Shown here: piece after piece, positions 40,718 through 54,311 of the stretch
Position numbering within the stretch: position 1 is the stretch's first letter
Layout: each line of letters begins with the position of its first letter
Assembly: GCA_029783825.1 (NCBI GenBank)
Contig: JAREIK010008063.1
Location: 17,945-81,944 of the forward strand
Length of the DNA: 64,000 bases
Origin: Sapria himalayana
Taxonomy: Eukaryota > Streptophyta > Magnoliopsida > Malpighiales > Rafflesiaceae
Direction: 5' to 3'
Made by a program: the position numbers and the translations under genes
Notes under the pieces: generated by a model
Databases searched by the model: none
Told to the model about the DNA's origin: nothing
Seen by the model: the letters and a program-made list of their open reading frames with translations, nothing else

Positions 40718-41921
40718 GCATCAAATAAGTTGAATTCCATCTTTTAGGATAATCGAATTGCAATGAAGATCCATATGTCAAGTTTGCTTCTTCAACACAT
40801 AACTTAAACATATCTAATCTTTTAGGACTGCTCCTCACATATTTCACCACACCTCTAATTTTTTGAATAGCACCCTCAACTACTAAAATGTCATCTCTGA
40901 CAATTAAGTTTAGGATATGAGCACAACATCTCATTTGAAAATGCTCGTCTCTCAAAGGTACAACACTTTTCTTCACAAGCTTTTTTTTAAATTGTACGAC
41001 TGCAATATCATTATCTGATGCATTGTCAATAGTAATGCATATCAACTTTCTCAAACCCCATTCATTCATGCAATACTCAATATCATTTCTAATATTGACT
41101 CCAGAATGACTTTTAATTACACAAAAGTTCAAAAACCTTTTATGCATATTCAATTGAGAATCAATGAAATGAACATTCAAACATATATAAGACAAATTTT
41201 TAATGTTAGTCCAAGTGTCGGTAGTCAATGAAACTCTACAATAATGAGATGATATATTATCAAATAATTTCTTCTTTTCCTTCACAAACAAAGAAAAACA
41301 ATCCCTCCGTGTGGGGTGCCTAGATGGAATTTTAAATTGAGGCACACTAACTTCACAAAACTCCTTAAACTCATCCCTCTCAACAAAACAAAAAGGCAAT
41401 TCATCTTTTATAATCATTTTCACCAAAGCCTCCCTAACTAGTTGTTGATCAAATTACCAACAAGTTAATTTGTTATCCTCTGAACTAGTACCTTTAGTGA
41501 AACTCAACAAAGATTGTGACTTGTCTTTACCTTTGTGAGCTTCTATTAATTCTTTTTTGTGTGAAAATTTCCTACAAGTCTTTCTCAAGTATTTCCATAA
41601 CCCCGAAGTACCTTGATCATGTTTTGCCAAGTATTCTTTCCTGCACCATATACAAGCTGCCCTACCAGTTTCATTTCCCCCTAAATAAACTAATATCTAA
41701 TAAGTTTCCTAAACAGCAGACTTATACTTTTTATGAGTTTGCGATTCATATGTACCTTGACTTTCTTTAACAATTGGAATTGAAGAACCTGCCATAACAA
41801 TAGGAGGGTTCATGAAAGGATGAAGATTGAATTTACCAGTACTTTGATCATTTGAGATGTGATCATTTTCAATTTATTGTATTTTTCGTTTACCGCTGGA
41901 TTGTGTCATCTGCATTGCCAT
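40710..41921 (-). pseudogene. hAT transposase pseudogene, N-terminal part
   Basis: Read on the minus strand from an ATG at 41919-41921. An N-terminal region with several in-frame stops contains a BED-finger remnant, CIWCRKEY followed by GTSGLWKYLRKTC, in which the expected histidine before the last cysteine is tyrosine. A nonsense codon separates TCW from FDQQLVREAL. From 41426 the frame is open for 239 codons: LTTDTW with D70, ITIDNASDND with D134, RCCAHILNLIV (C167-x2-H170) and PKRWNSTYLML, the standard RICESLEEPER-like hAT order. The open frame ends because the nested hAT, inserted after QT, supplies a stop in its TAGAGG end. The catalytic core is well preserved, which suggests that decay is moderate. 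Confidence 0.9.
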
Positions 41922-42502
41922 TAATTAATATGATATGTTAAGCATAAATACATATAAATATTTCAAACAAGCAAGCTCTACAAAACTGATTGTAACATAT
42001 TCAGCCCACTCATTCGGCCCAACCACAACACCACAACTAATACTCAACAAAACTGACTGAGACACATAATAATAAAAATTAATCACTCGATTATCATCAG
42101 AAAAACAAACCAAAAGGCTGGTGGCATCTGAGACACGGTGGAGGCAACCAGAAGTGTGACGGATAAGGGCTGGACCTAATAGAACAGGCTAGAACGGCGT
42201 GATGTGGCTTGGAACTCGTCGGAACAGCAATAGGTACGTTGGAATTGGATGGTCTGTAGCGGAATTGGTGGCATCTTCATGTTATATATATATATATATA
42301 TTCCTGGTTCTAGTATAGGATTTTTCGGACCGGATGGTTCTCAGGATGGATATTGCTTATGATATGGAACTACCCCAAAACAAAAAATATGTGACAGAAC
42401 GGGATGGGAAAAGTCAAAGTCAATGGATTTTTTTAGTCCCGATTCTTTCGGGACAAGACTTCGGGATGGGTCACGAATCTCTGAGTCCCGTGAGCAGCCC
42501 TA

Positions 42503-42510
42503 CTAAATGC
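42503..42510 (+). repeat. Right target-site duplication of the older hAT (CTAAATGC)
   Basis: CTAAATGC matches the satellite consensus exactly and pairs with CTCAATGC at 35335-35342. Confidence 0.9.
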
Positions 42511-44865
42511 ATATAAAGTTAAATCAGTAAACTCTTAAACCCCATAATGCCTAAATACATAAATCATTAAACCGCTAAATACTACATAATAATTAATAAA
42601 TCTAATTTTTTTTTGCTATTTATTATATTTTTAAATATTCATTTTAAAAATTTATTTTGTGTATTTATTTAGAAATATTTATTACAAAATAAATTATGCG
42701 TGGGACAAATATAATTTAAATTATATATTATTTATCTAATAAAAATATACGCTTATAAAAGAAGTATAAATTTAAAAATTTAAAATTATTATCAAGTAAT
42801 ATTAGTTACTTTAATTTTGAATCAATTCGGGTTTTGTAAATATTTTTTAATTAATATCTATCTTAATATTAATAGTTTATAAATTTAATTTTTGATCATT
42901 ATTATAATATCTATCAATAAAATTATTTATATTAAATTTATATGATATATAATTATTAATATTATTATAACAAAATATTGTATTAAAATTTCAAAAAATT
43001 TTAAATATTATTATATTTTCAAATGTTATAACCTATAAAAATGATAAAAAATTATAGAAATTTTTTTTGTTATTTTATTTTTTTAAATAAAACCTATAAA
43101 CCACTAAAGCCTAAAAACATAAATCGCTAAACTCCTAACAACAAAACCTCTAAATACATAAATCATTAAACTGGTATACATTAATAATAAATCATAAATC
43201 TCATTTTAATTTTTATTCAGAATAATTTTAAATTTTTATTTTAATTATGTAACAATTTATTTTATAGAAATATTAATTACAAAATTAATTATTAGTGAGA
43301 TAGATCTAATTTAAATTAAACCGGTATCCCTATATAATAAATAATAAATCTCATTTTTTTTTCATTATAATTTTAAATATTCATTTTAATTATTTATTTG
43401 TTTATTTATATATAAATATTAATTACAAAATAAATTGAGTTAGACAAATAAAATTTATATAAATTATTTTTCATAAAAAAATTATTGATAAACTTTTTTT
43501 AAAAAAAAATTTCAAAACAAAAAATTATAATATAGTAATATATTTTGCTTTGCTTCTGAATCATTTTACGTTTTGTAATTATATTTTAATTGATATCTAT
43601 CTTATTAATAATAGATTATTAATTTATTTTTTGATCATTATAAGAATATTTATCAATAAAAATGTTTATATTTAATTTACATGATATATAATTATAAAGA
43701 TTATTATAAATACATATTATATTTACATTTGAAAATAATTTAAAAATTATTATATTTTTAAAGGTTATCATCTTTGAAAATGAGATAAAATTACAAAAAT
43801 AAATTGTTTGTTATTTTATTGTTTATATAAAACCTATAAACTACTAAATGCCTAAATGCTTAAATCATTAAACTACTAAACTCAAAAACCCCAAAACCCT
43901 TAAATATTTAAACATTTAAACCATCTTTAAACGTTTAAGTATTTATAAATAATATATAAATATCTATCAATAAATAATAGATTATTAACTGATTTTTTGA
44001 TCATTATTATATTTATATTTATATTTAGTTTATTAATATCTATCAATAAAATTATTTATTTTTAATTTACATGATATATAATTATTAAGTTTATTATAAC
44101 TAAATATTGTATTCAGATTTGAAAAAAAATTTTAAAATTATTATATTTATAAAGGTTATAACCTTGAAAATTGATAAAAAATTTGAAAAATAATTTATTT
44201 GTTATTTCATTATTTAAATAAAACATATAAACTACTAAATACCTAAAAACTTAAATCACTAAACTCCTAAACTCCTAAATACTTAAACCATTAAACCGGT
44301 ATACCCTAAATAATTAATCATAAATCTCATTTTTATTTGTATTCATTATAATTTTAATATTCCTTTTAATTATTTATTAGTTTATTTTTATAGAAATATT
44401 AATTGCAAAATAAAATTATGAATGAGACAAATATAATTTAAATAACTTATCTTCATCAAAAAAATCTATAATCTTATAAAAAGAATCAAAAATTTAAAAA
44501 TAAAAAATTATTATTTACTAATATATTTTACTTTGATTTTGAATCGTTTTAGGTTTTGCAAATATATTTTAATTAATATTTATCTTTTTAATAATAGTTT
44601 ATTAATCTATTTTATGATCACTATTATAATTTTGATCAATAAAATTATTTATATTGAATTTACATTATATTTAATTTTTATGATTATTATAATTAAATAT
44701 TGTATTAACATTTGAAAAAAAATTAAAAATTATCATATTTTCAATGGTTATAATCTTGAAAATGATAAAAAATCATAAAAATAATTTTTTGTTATTTAAT
44801 TATTTAAATATAACCAATAAACCACAAAATACCTAAATACTTAAATTACTAAACTCCTAAACCCT
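42503..44865 (+). repeat. AT-rich satellite array, forward block 5
   Basis: Satellite resumes exactly where it was cut at 35342. Dyad variants lie near 43018, 43762, 44155 and 44745. The short interval 43762-44155 carries the same deletion and hairpin scar (TTTAAACCATCTTTAAACG) as 5820, which shows shared descent with block 2. An extra ~150-bp segment starts at about 43165. Confidence 0.9.
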
Positions 44866-47328
44866 GATACTACTGCACCACACACACATAGCGACGGACT
44901 ACCATACACACGTGCACATATTCTTGTCTATTTTGGTGTAGCATTTAGAGGGGGAAGCAAGTCCTGGAAGCAACCAGAAGTATGAGCCACCAGCTTGTAG
45001 AGGGCACCACTAGCAAATCGGGATGATAACATTCAGAAAACTGACTAGCCCGAGCAAAGTGGTCATGAGTAAACACAGGAGTAGATAGGAGTGGGTCCCA
45101 CTAGTCCTATCAGGCAGCATAGAGGGCCACCCAACTATAGCCCAACAGGAGTAGTAGGTAATCCATGATTAATTGGAGAAGCAGCAAATTCTGAAGCATC
45201 ACCAAGCAGGGCAAGTAAGCAATGGAGTCCAGACCAGCCACACGGGAGCGAAAGATTCAAACTTGTAGTTTATGTTTGTAGTCTTAATTATATTTTGGAC
45301 TTTGTATGCACTATGAACTTGTAGAGACGGATCATGACATACTCACACACAATCTTGTCTGTTCTCTATGTAGCATGCAATGAGGGCAACTAGACCCATG
45401 AGGTTCTCTAAGTGGGGCCCACTATGCATTTTGTAAATACACATTAGGCGATGATACACTCCCAGGAGCAGAAGACCCATCTTTATAGCATTTTGTAATT
45501 TTACTTGTATTCTAGCTTGGTTGTACATGTAGATAATTAGACTATGAGATGGACCTCATCACACATGCACACCGATGCATGCATATTTTTTGATATTTTG
45601 TCGGTGCAACATACAGCCACTTCTTGGAGCTCAAGGAGGAAGAATCCTAATGCAAGAGATACTCTTTTGAGGATCATTGGAGCAAAATAATATTGAATTA
45701 AGAGGTGAGAATGAATTGACATAGTGCCGTAGATATGGACTTGTGGATTTATGGGTATTGAGTTTTACATGTATTTCATTGCATAGCAATGACATAGGCA
45801 AACGCTTGATGCTGCATGTCACACACATGCACAATATTATATTTGCATAGTTTTAATATGGTGCATCATTCAAGTTCCACCAAAAGGCTTGCACAAATCC
45901 CAATCGAAAGGAAGCAGTGCACATAATGACTCAATGCCAACTCTGAAGTACGGGAATGCCAGGTGTTTTTAGTTGTATTCTTACGCTTGGATTATTAGGC
46001 ATTATGTTTTTTTAAGTATTTTATGCATAGAATCATTAAGGTGCATATTATTTGGTGGGCTAGCCTAAATTAGTCAGATTTTTACTCTCTTGTAAGTTGT
46101 GTACCTAAATCATAAATAAAGTGTGTATTTTCCGAAAAAAAAACCATAAACCCTAAACTTTAAATCCTAAACCTTAAACCATAAACTATAACCCTATACC
46201 ATAAACCCTAAATCCTATATCTCATGTTTTGTACTTTTATAATCAAATGACTAAGTGTTAAATTTAAATTGAAATTCACAACTTTTAGGAATGTCACAGA
46301 TTTATCATTTTGTATATGTAACACAGAGTCATGACTCAAGGGGTGAGTTATGGATTCAGTCTCTTTCTTGCTTTAGATTATTGTAGCATTAGCAATGGTC
46401 ATGTTTGTATATTTTGTCTCTAGAACAAAAAATCATATCGATGAGAATATGCCATAACTTGTGACTCTCTATTGAACATATTGTTATGGTACTAATCATG
46501 AATACATATCTAATCACTATAATACTAGGTCACAGTATTATATATGAACATGGCTTGTGCATTTTATCTTTATATTGCAAAGTCATTGCAGTAAGAATGA
46601 TTGTAACCTTGGACATTCCTCAAGAGCAAAAGTCATGACCCTAGAAATAGTTAATGTTCGAGTACTACTCTTTATAACTTTTTATAGCTAAAATTCTTGG
46701 GATTGGAAATATCACTATGGCTTTTTCCTTTGATTTGTGACCTCAAGTGTTAATATGCAAGACTAATATTTTGAGCAATGATTAAAACCTTTTATACATT
46801 TGAATATGATTCATTTACACCTTTTTGGGTATTGTGAGCTTGTATACATAACTCATTTAATATAAATAGAAAGAAATGATACTTTACATATCCACGAGGA
46901 TATAAAAAAGGGGCTTAGACAAGCCAATAAAGTAAATTTTTTGATTCTTGATTGAAAGAGATCCCATACTATTGCCATGCTCAAACCACCCTGGGCTAGT
47001 TTGTTCTAATAGGCTACAAGGTCATTATTTTTTTAGAGGTCAACTATGTTTTTAAAAAATTCTTTTGAGTGTGTGCATAAGAGATAATTTAGACGAAATA
47101 AATATTCATTATAAATAGCATCCTCAACAACTAGCTATTTCAACACATAGGGGTACAACTTTTGTTTAGTCTATTAGCGTACATGAGTCAAATACCTTTG
47201 ATAGCCCAATGATTCAACATCAAATATGATGAGACATAATAGAGAAAAAGTAAAAGCTCCTATTATTTTGGTTAAAGCTTTAGCAATTATTCTAGAGTTG
47301 AGAGAGGAACAAAATAAATTTTTTTAAT
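44866..47328. other. Unidentified 2.5-kb non-satellite insert, copy 2
   Basis: Colinear with 6749-9230 along its whole length, with scattered substitutions and small indels, and with the same start (GATACTACTGCACC) and end (TTCAGTATAATTT). Flanking satellite also matches copy 1, including the hairpin scar about 930 bp upstream. The two copies therefore arose by duplication of a larger block, not by two insertions. The minus ORF equivalent to copy 1 ends early (45631-45834), which argues against protein coding. Confidence 0.8.
46144..46219 (+). repeat. Degenerate interstitial telomere-like repeat, copy 2
   Basis: Eleven steps: CCATAAA, CCCTAAA, CTTTAAA, TCCTAAA, CCTTAAA, CCATAAA, CTATAA, CCCTATA, CCATAAA, CCCTAAA, TCCTATA. 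Two are exact plant telomere heptamers; copy 1 has lost both (CCATAAA and CCCTGAA). Confidence 0.65.
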
Positions 47329-47870
47329 TATTCAGTATAATTTAAATTTTTATTTTATTTATTTATCAGTTTATTTTTATAGAAATATTAATTACAAAAT
47401 AAATTTTTGGAGAGACGGATCTAATTTAAATTAAACTGGTATATCCTAAATAATAAAGACTAAATCTGATTTTTTTTTCATTTTAATTTTAAATATTCAA
47501 ATTTAATTATTTATTTGTTTACTTTTATATAAATATTAATTACAAAATAAATTATCAGTTACACAAATATAATTTATATAAATTAATTTTCATCAAAATA
47601 ATATAGATAAACTTTAAAAAAAAAATTTCAAAACAAAAAATCATTATATAGTAATATATTTCGCTTTTCTTCTGAATCATTCTAGGTTTTGTAAATATAT
47701 TTTAATTGATATCTATCTTATTAATAATAGATTATTAAGTTATATTTTCATCATTATTAGAATATTTATCAATAAAAATGTTTATATTTAATTTATATGA
47801 TATATAAATATAATAATTACTATAACTAAATATAGTATTCACTTTTGAAAAAAATATTAAAATTATTATA

Positions 47871-47896
47871 TTTTCAAAGGTTATAACCTTTGAAAA
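47871..47896. repeat. 26-bp perfect dyad palindrome of the satellite
   Basis: Exact 13+13 dyad. Confidence 0.9.
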
Positions 47897-50800
47897 TGTG
47901 AAAAAATAAAAAAAAATAAATTTTTTGTTATTTCATTTTTTTAAATAAAAACTATAGATCATTAAATGCTTACTTACTTAAATCAGTAAGCTCATAAATC
48001 TCTAAACCCCTGAATACATAAACCATTTAACAGCTATATTCTACTTAATAAATAATAAATCTCATTTTTATTTCTATTTATTATAATTTTAAATATTTAT
48101 TTTTATTATTTATAGTTTAATTTTTTAGAAAAATTAATTACAAAATAAATTTCGAGTGAGACAAATATTATTTAAATAATTTATTTTAATAAAAAAAATA
48201 TAAGATTATAAAAAGAAGGAAAATTTTAAAAATTAAATATTATTATTTAGTAATATATTTTGATTTGATTTTGAAACATTTTGTGTTATTTAAATATGTT
48301 TTAATTAATATTAATATTATTAATAATAGTTTATTAATTTTAATTTTTGATCATTATTATAATATCTATTATTAAAATTATTTATATAGAATTTATATGA
48401 TATATAATTAGTAAGATTAATATAATTATACATGGTATTCACATTTCAAAAAATTTTAAAAATTTTTTTATTTTCAAAGGTTATAACATTTGAAAATCAG
48501 AAAAAATCAAAAATATAATTTTAAATTTTTATTATATAAATAAAACCTATAAACCACAAAATAATTAAAAAATTAAACCGGTATACCATATATAAGAAAT
48601 CATAAATCTCATTTTAATTTGTATTCATTATAGTTTTAAATATTCATTTTAATTATTTATTAGTTTATTTTTTATAGAAATATCAATCACAAAATAAATA
48701 ATGAGTGAAACAAGTATAATTTTTATAATTTATTTTTAATCACAAAAAATAGCTTATATAAAGAAGTAAAAATTTAAAAACAAAAAATTATTATTTTGTA
48801 ACATATTTTACTTTGATTTTGAATCATTAAATATAGGTTTCGCAATTATATTTTAATTGCAATCAATCTTATCAATAATAGTTTATTAATTTCTTATTTG
48901 ATCATTTTTATAATATCGAATAATAAAATTAATTAAATTCAATTAAAATGTCTTATAATTATTAAGTTATTATAACTAAATATTATATTTATTTTTGAAA
49001 AAAATTTAAAAATTATTATAATTTCAAAGGTTATAACCTTCAAAATGATAAAAAATCACAAAAATAATTTTTTATTATTTTATTATTTAAATAAAACTTA
49101 TAAACCACTAAATGCCTAAACATTTAAATCTCTAGACTCCTAAACCCCAAAACCCCCCTAAATACTTGAACCATTAAACCTATATAACCTAAATAATAAT
49201 AATAAATCTCATTTTTATTTGTATTCATTATAATTTTAATATATTCATTTAATTATTTTTTAGTTTATTTTTATAGAAATATTAATTACAAAATAAATAA
49301 TGAGTGAGACAGATATAATTTAAATAAATTATTTTTTATGAAAAATAAATTAAGCTTATAAAATAAACAAGATTTCAAAAATTTAAAATTTTATTTAGTA
49401 ATATAATTTACTTTGATTTTGAATTATTTTAGGTTTTGCAAATATATTTTAATTAATACATATCATATTAATAATAGTTTATTAATTTATTTTTTAATGA
49501 TTTTTATAATATATATTAATACACTTTTTTATATTGAATCTACTACAAATATAATTATTAAGATTATTATAACTATGTATTGTATTCTATTTTAGAACTA
49601 TTAAAAAATTATTATATTTTTAATGGTTATATCCATTGAAAATCATGAAAATTCATAAAAATAAATTTATTGTTATTTCATTGATTAAATAAAATCTATA
49701 AACAGGAAAATGTGAAAACATATAAATCAATAAACTCCTTAACCCCAAAACCACAAAAAACTTAAACAATTAAATAGTTATACCCTAAATAATAAATAAT
49801 AAATCTCATTTTTTTAGTATTCATTATAATTTTAAATATACATTTTAATTATTTATTAGTTCAATTTTATAGAAATATAAATTAAAAAATAAATTATTAG
49901 TTAGAAAAATATAATTTAAATAATTTATTTTACATCAAAAAAATATATTGGCTTATAAATGGATACAAAAATTTAAAAATTTAAAATTAATACTTAGTAA
50001 AATATTTCACTTTGATTTTGAGTCAATTTATGTTTTGCAAATATATTTTAAACAATATTTATCTTATTAATAATTTGTTATTACTTTTTTATGATCATTA
50101 TTATAATAAATATCAATAAAATAGTTTATATTGAATTTATATTATATATAATTATTATGATTATTATAACTTCATATTGTATTCACTTTTCAAAAAAAAT
50201 TTAAAAATTATTATATTTTCAAAGGTTATAACCTTCAAAAATGAGAAAAAATAACAAAAATAAATCTATTGTTATTTTATTTTTTATATAAAACATATAA
50301 ACCACTAAATGACTAAATACTAAAATGACTAAACTCCTAAACCTCGAAGCCCATAAATACTTAAAACATTAAATTAGTATAGTCTAAATAATAAATCATA
50401 AATCTCAGTTTTATTAGTATTCATTATAATTCTAAATATTCATTTTAATTATTTATTAGTTTATTTTTATAGAAATATTAATTAAAAAATAAATTATTAG
50501 TGCGCCATATATAATTTAAATCATTATTTAATAATATATCTTATTTTGATTTTGAATCATTTTATATTATACAATTATATTTTAATTTATATCATTCTTA
50601 TAAATACAAATTTATTAATTTATTTATTGATCATTATAATAAAATCTATCAATAAAATTATTTATATTGAGTTTATATTATATAAAATTAAAATTATTAT
50701 ATTTTCAAAGGTTACAACCTTCAAAAATTAAAAAAAAAATCAAAAAATTAAACTTTTTGTTTTTTAATTCTTTAAATAAAAACTATAAATCACTAAAGAT

Positions 50801-52575
50801 CTAAACAATTAAATCACTAAACTCCTAAACCAAAAAATACCTAAATACTTAAACCATTAAACCGATATATCCTGAATAATATATAATAAATATCAATTTT
50901 ATTTGTATTCATTATAATTTTAAATATTATTTTTAATTATTTAGTAGTTTATTATTATAGAATTATAAATTACAAAATAAATTATGATTAAGACAAATAT
51001 AATTTGGATAATTTAATTTTAATAACAAAAATATAAACTTATAAAAAAAGAAATACATTAAAAAAATTATTATTTAGTAATATATTTTACTTTGATTTGA
51101 ATAAATTTAGATTTTGCAAATACTTTTTAAATAATAAATATTTTATTAATAATAGTATATTAATTTATTTTTTGATCATAATTATAATATCTAGCAATAT
51201 AATTATTTATATTGAATTTAAATGAATTATAATTATGAAGATTATTATAAATAAATATTATATTTACATTTGAAAAAAATTTAAAAATTATTATATTTTC
51301 AAAGGATATAATCTTCAAAAATTAAAAAAAAATAATAAAAATATATTTTTTGGTATATCATTGTTAAATAAAACTTATAAACCACTAAATGCCTAAACAC
51401 TTAAACATCTAAACTTCTAAACACAAAAGCCCCTAAATACTTAAACCTTTAAACTTTTAACCTTTAATATTATTTAAATAATTTATTAAAATATTAATTA
51501 CAAAATAAATTATGAGTGAAACAAATATTATTTAAATAATTTATTTTTCATCAAAAAAATATATAAGCTAATAAAAAGAAGCAAATATTAAAAAAAAAAA
51601 TTTTAATTTAGTAATAAATTTTACTTGGATTTTGAATTAATTTAGGTTTTGCAATTATATTTTAATTTATATCAATCATAATAATAATAACATATCAATT
51701 TATTTTTTGATAATTGATATCATATCAATCAATAAAATTGTTTATATTTAGTTTATATTATATATAATTATAATGATTCTTATTACTAAATAATGTATTC
51801 AAATTTTTAAAAAATTTTAAAATTATTATATTGTCAAATGTTATAATCTTTGAAAATGTGAAAAAATAACAAATTTTTTTTTGTAATTTCATTGTTTAAA
51901 CAAAACCAATAAACCACTAAATGCCTAAAAATATAAATCGCTAAAGTCCTAAACGACAAAACATCTAAATACTTAAAATATTAAACTATTATACATTGAT
52001 AATAATTTATAAATCTCATTTTAATTTTTATTCAATATAATTTTATATTTTTAATTTAATAATATATCAGTTTATTTTTATTGAAATATTAATTACAAAA
52101 TAAATTATTAGTGAGATATATATAATTTAAATTAGACCGATATACCCTAAATAATATATAATAAATCTCATTTTTTTTAATTATAATTTTAAATATTCAT
52201 TTTAATTATTTATTTGTTTATTTTTATATCAATATAATTTAAAAAATAAATTATGAGTTAGACAAATATTTATTTATGTATATTATTTTTAATCAAAAAA
52301 ATATAGATAAGCTTTTTTAAATAAATAAAATTACAAAACAAAAAATTATTATATAGTAATATATTTTGGTTTGCTTATGAATCATTTAATGTTTTGTAAT
52401 TATATTTTAATTGATATCTATCTTATTAATAATAGATTATTAATTAATTTTTTGATAATTATTAGAATATTAATCACTAAAATTGTTTATATTGAATTTA
52501 TATGATATATAAATATAATGATTATTATAACTAAATATTGAATTCCCTTTTAAAAAAATTTTAAAATTTATTATA

Positions 52576-52601
52576 TTTTCAAAGGTTATAACCTTTGAAA
52601 A
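52576..52601. repeat. 26-bp perfect dyad palindrome of the satellite
   Basis: Exact 13+13 dyad, 744 bp after the previous (variant) dyad at 51832. Confidence 0.9.
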
Positions 52602-54311
52602 TATCAAAAAATAATAAATATAAATTTCTTGTTATTTTATTTTTTAAATAAAACCTATAAACCACTAAATGCATACACAATTAAATCAGTATACTCATAA
52701 TCCCCATAATACCTAAATCATAAACCATTAAACCACTATATAGTACATAATAATTAATAAATCTTATTTTTATTTCTATTTATTATAATTTTAAATATTC
52801 ATTTAATTATTTTTTATTTTATTTTAATAGAATTATAAATTACAAAATATATTATGCGGAAGACAAATATAAATTAAATAATATACTTTTAATAACAAAA
52901 AATATAAACTTATAAAAAGAAGCAAAACATCAAAAACATTATTATTTAGTAATTTATTTTACTTTGATTTTGAATAAATTTAGGTTTTGCAAATATATTT
53001 TAAATAATATCTATCTTATTTATAATAGTTTATTAATTTATTTTTTGATCATTAATATAATATCTATCAATATACTTGTTTATATTAAATTTATATGATA
53101 TATAATTATTAATATTATCTAAACTAAATATAGTATTCACAATTAAAAAAATTTAAAAATTGTTATATTTTCAAAGGTTATAATCTTAAAAAATGAGAAA
53201 AAATAACAAAAATAAATTTTTTTATTATATCATTGTTTAAATAAAACTTATAAACCATTAAATACCTAAACACATAAATCTCTAAACTCCTAAGCCTCGA
53301 AGCCCCTAAATACTTAAACCTTTAAACTCGTAAACCTTAAATATAATTTAATAATTTATTGAAATTTTAATTATAAAATAAATTATGAGTGATACAAATA
53401 TAATTTAAATAATTTATGTTTTATCAAAAAATATATAATCTTATAAAATGAGGCAAAAACTAAAAATCAAAAAGTATTATTTAGTAATAAATTTACTTTG
53501 ATTTTTAATCATTTTAGTTTTTGTAATTAAATTTTAATTTATATCTATCATATTAATAATAGTTTATTAATTTATTTTTTGATAATTGATATAATATCTA
53601 TCAAAAAAATTGTTTATATTTAGTTTATATTATATATTTTTATAATAATTATTATTACTAAATATTGTATTCACATTTTTAAATAAATTTTAAAATTATT
53701 ATATTTTCAAATGTTATAATCTTAGAAAATTTCAAAAAATATAAAAAATAATTTATTTGTTATTTCATTGTTTAAATAAAACCTATAAACCACTACATGC
53801 CTAAATACTTAAATGAATAACTTCTAAATCTCGAAAACCCTAAATAGATACTTTTTTAATCAGATATATCTTAAATAATAAACAATTAATCTCATTTTTA
53901 TTTTTTTAAATATAATTTTTAATATTCATTTTAATTATATATTTGTTTATTTTTATATAAATATTAATTACAAAATAAATTATGAGTTAGACAATCATAA
54001 TTTATGTAAATTATTTTTCATCAAAAAAATATAGATAAACTTATTAAAATAATAAAAATTTAAAAACAAATAATTATTATTTAGTAATATATTTTGCTTT
54101 GCTTTTGAATCATTTTTGGTTTTGATATTATATTTAAGTAATATCTATATTATTCATAATAAATTTTTAATTTATTTTTTGATAATAATTAGAATATCTA
54201 TCAATAAAATTGTTTATATTGAATTTATATGATATATTATTATTATGATTATTATAAATAAATATTAAATTCACTTTTGAAAAAAATTTTAAAATTATTG
54301 TATTTTCAAAG

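Larger units (their letters stand above)
35343..42502 (-). mobile_element. Older, decayed hAT transposon, split by a nested hAT
   Basis: The terminal inverted repeats are TAGGGGTGCTCATGGGAC on the left and, read inward from the right, TAGGGCTGCTCACGGGAC: 16 of 18 match. The 8-bp target duplication and the TAGGG ends fit the hAT superfamily. Both ends are followed by G/C-rich subterminal repeats around GGGACGGGACG and CGGGATGGG. Without the nested insertion (3452 bp plus 8 bp) it would be 3700 bp. The transposase gene lies on the minus strand (about 41921 down to 36317) and is broken by stops, frameshifts and the insertion, so the element cannot be autonomous. The regions 35343-36316 and 41922-42502 are noncoding ends; a (TA)n tract of about 20 bp lies near 42284. 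Confidence 0.92.
47329..54311 (+). repeat. AT-rich satellite array, forward block 6
   Basis: Dyads near 47871 (perfect), 48476, 49024, 49614, 50216, 50702, 51297, 51832, 52576 (perfect), 53168, 53703, and a half-dyad at 54303. Spacings are about 605, 548, 590, 602, 486, 595, 535, 744, 592, 535 and 600 bp. The 535-bp form lacks the TATACCC..AAATCTC segment (CGTAAACCTTAAATATAATT instead). The part around 48.8-49.7 kb matches 12.1-13.1 kb and 21.0-21.9 kb in subtype order. The block ends inside a dyad, right after TTTTCAAAG. Confidence 0.9.
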
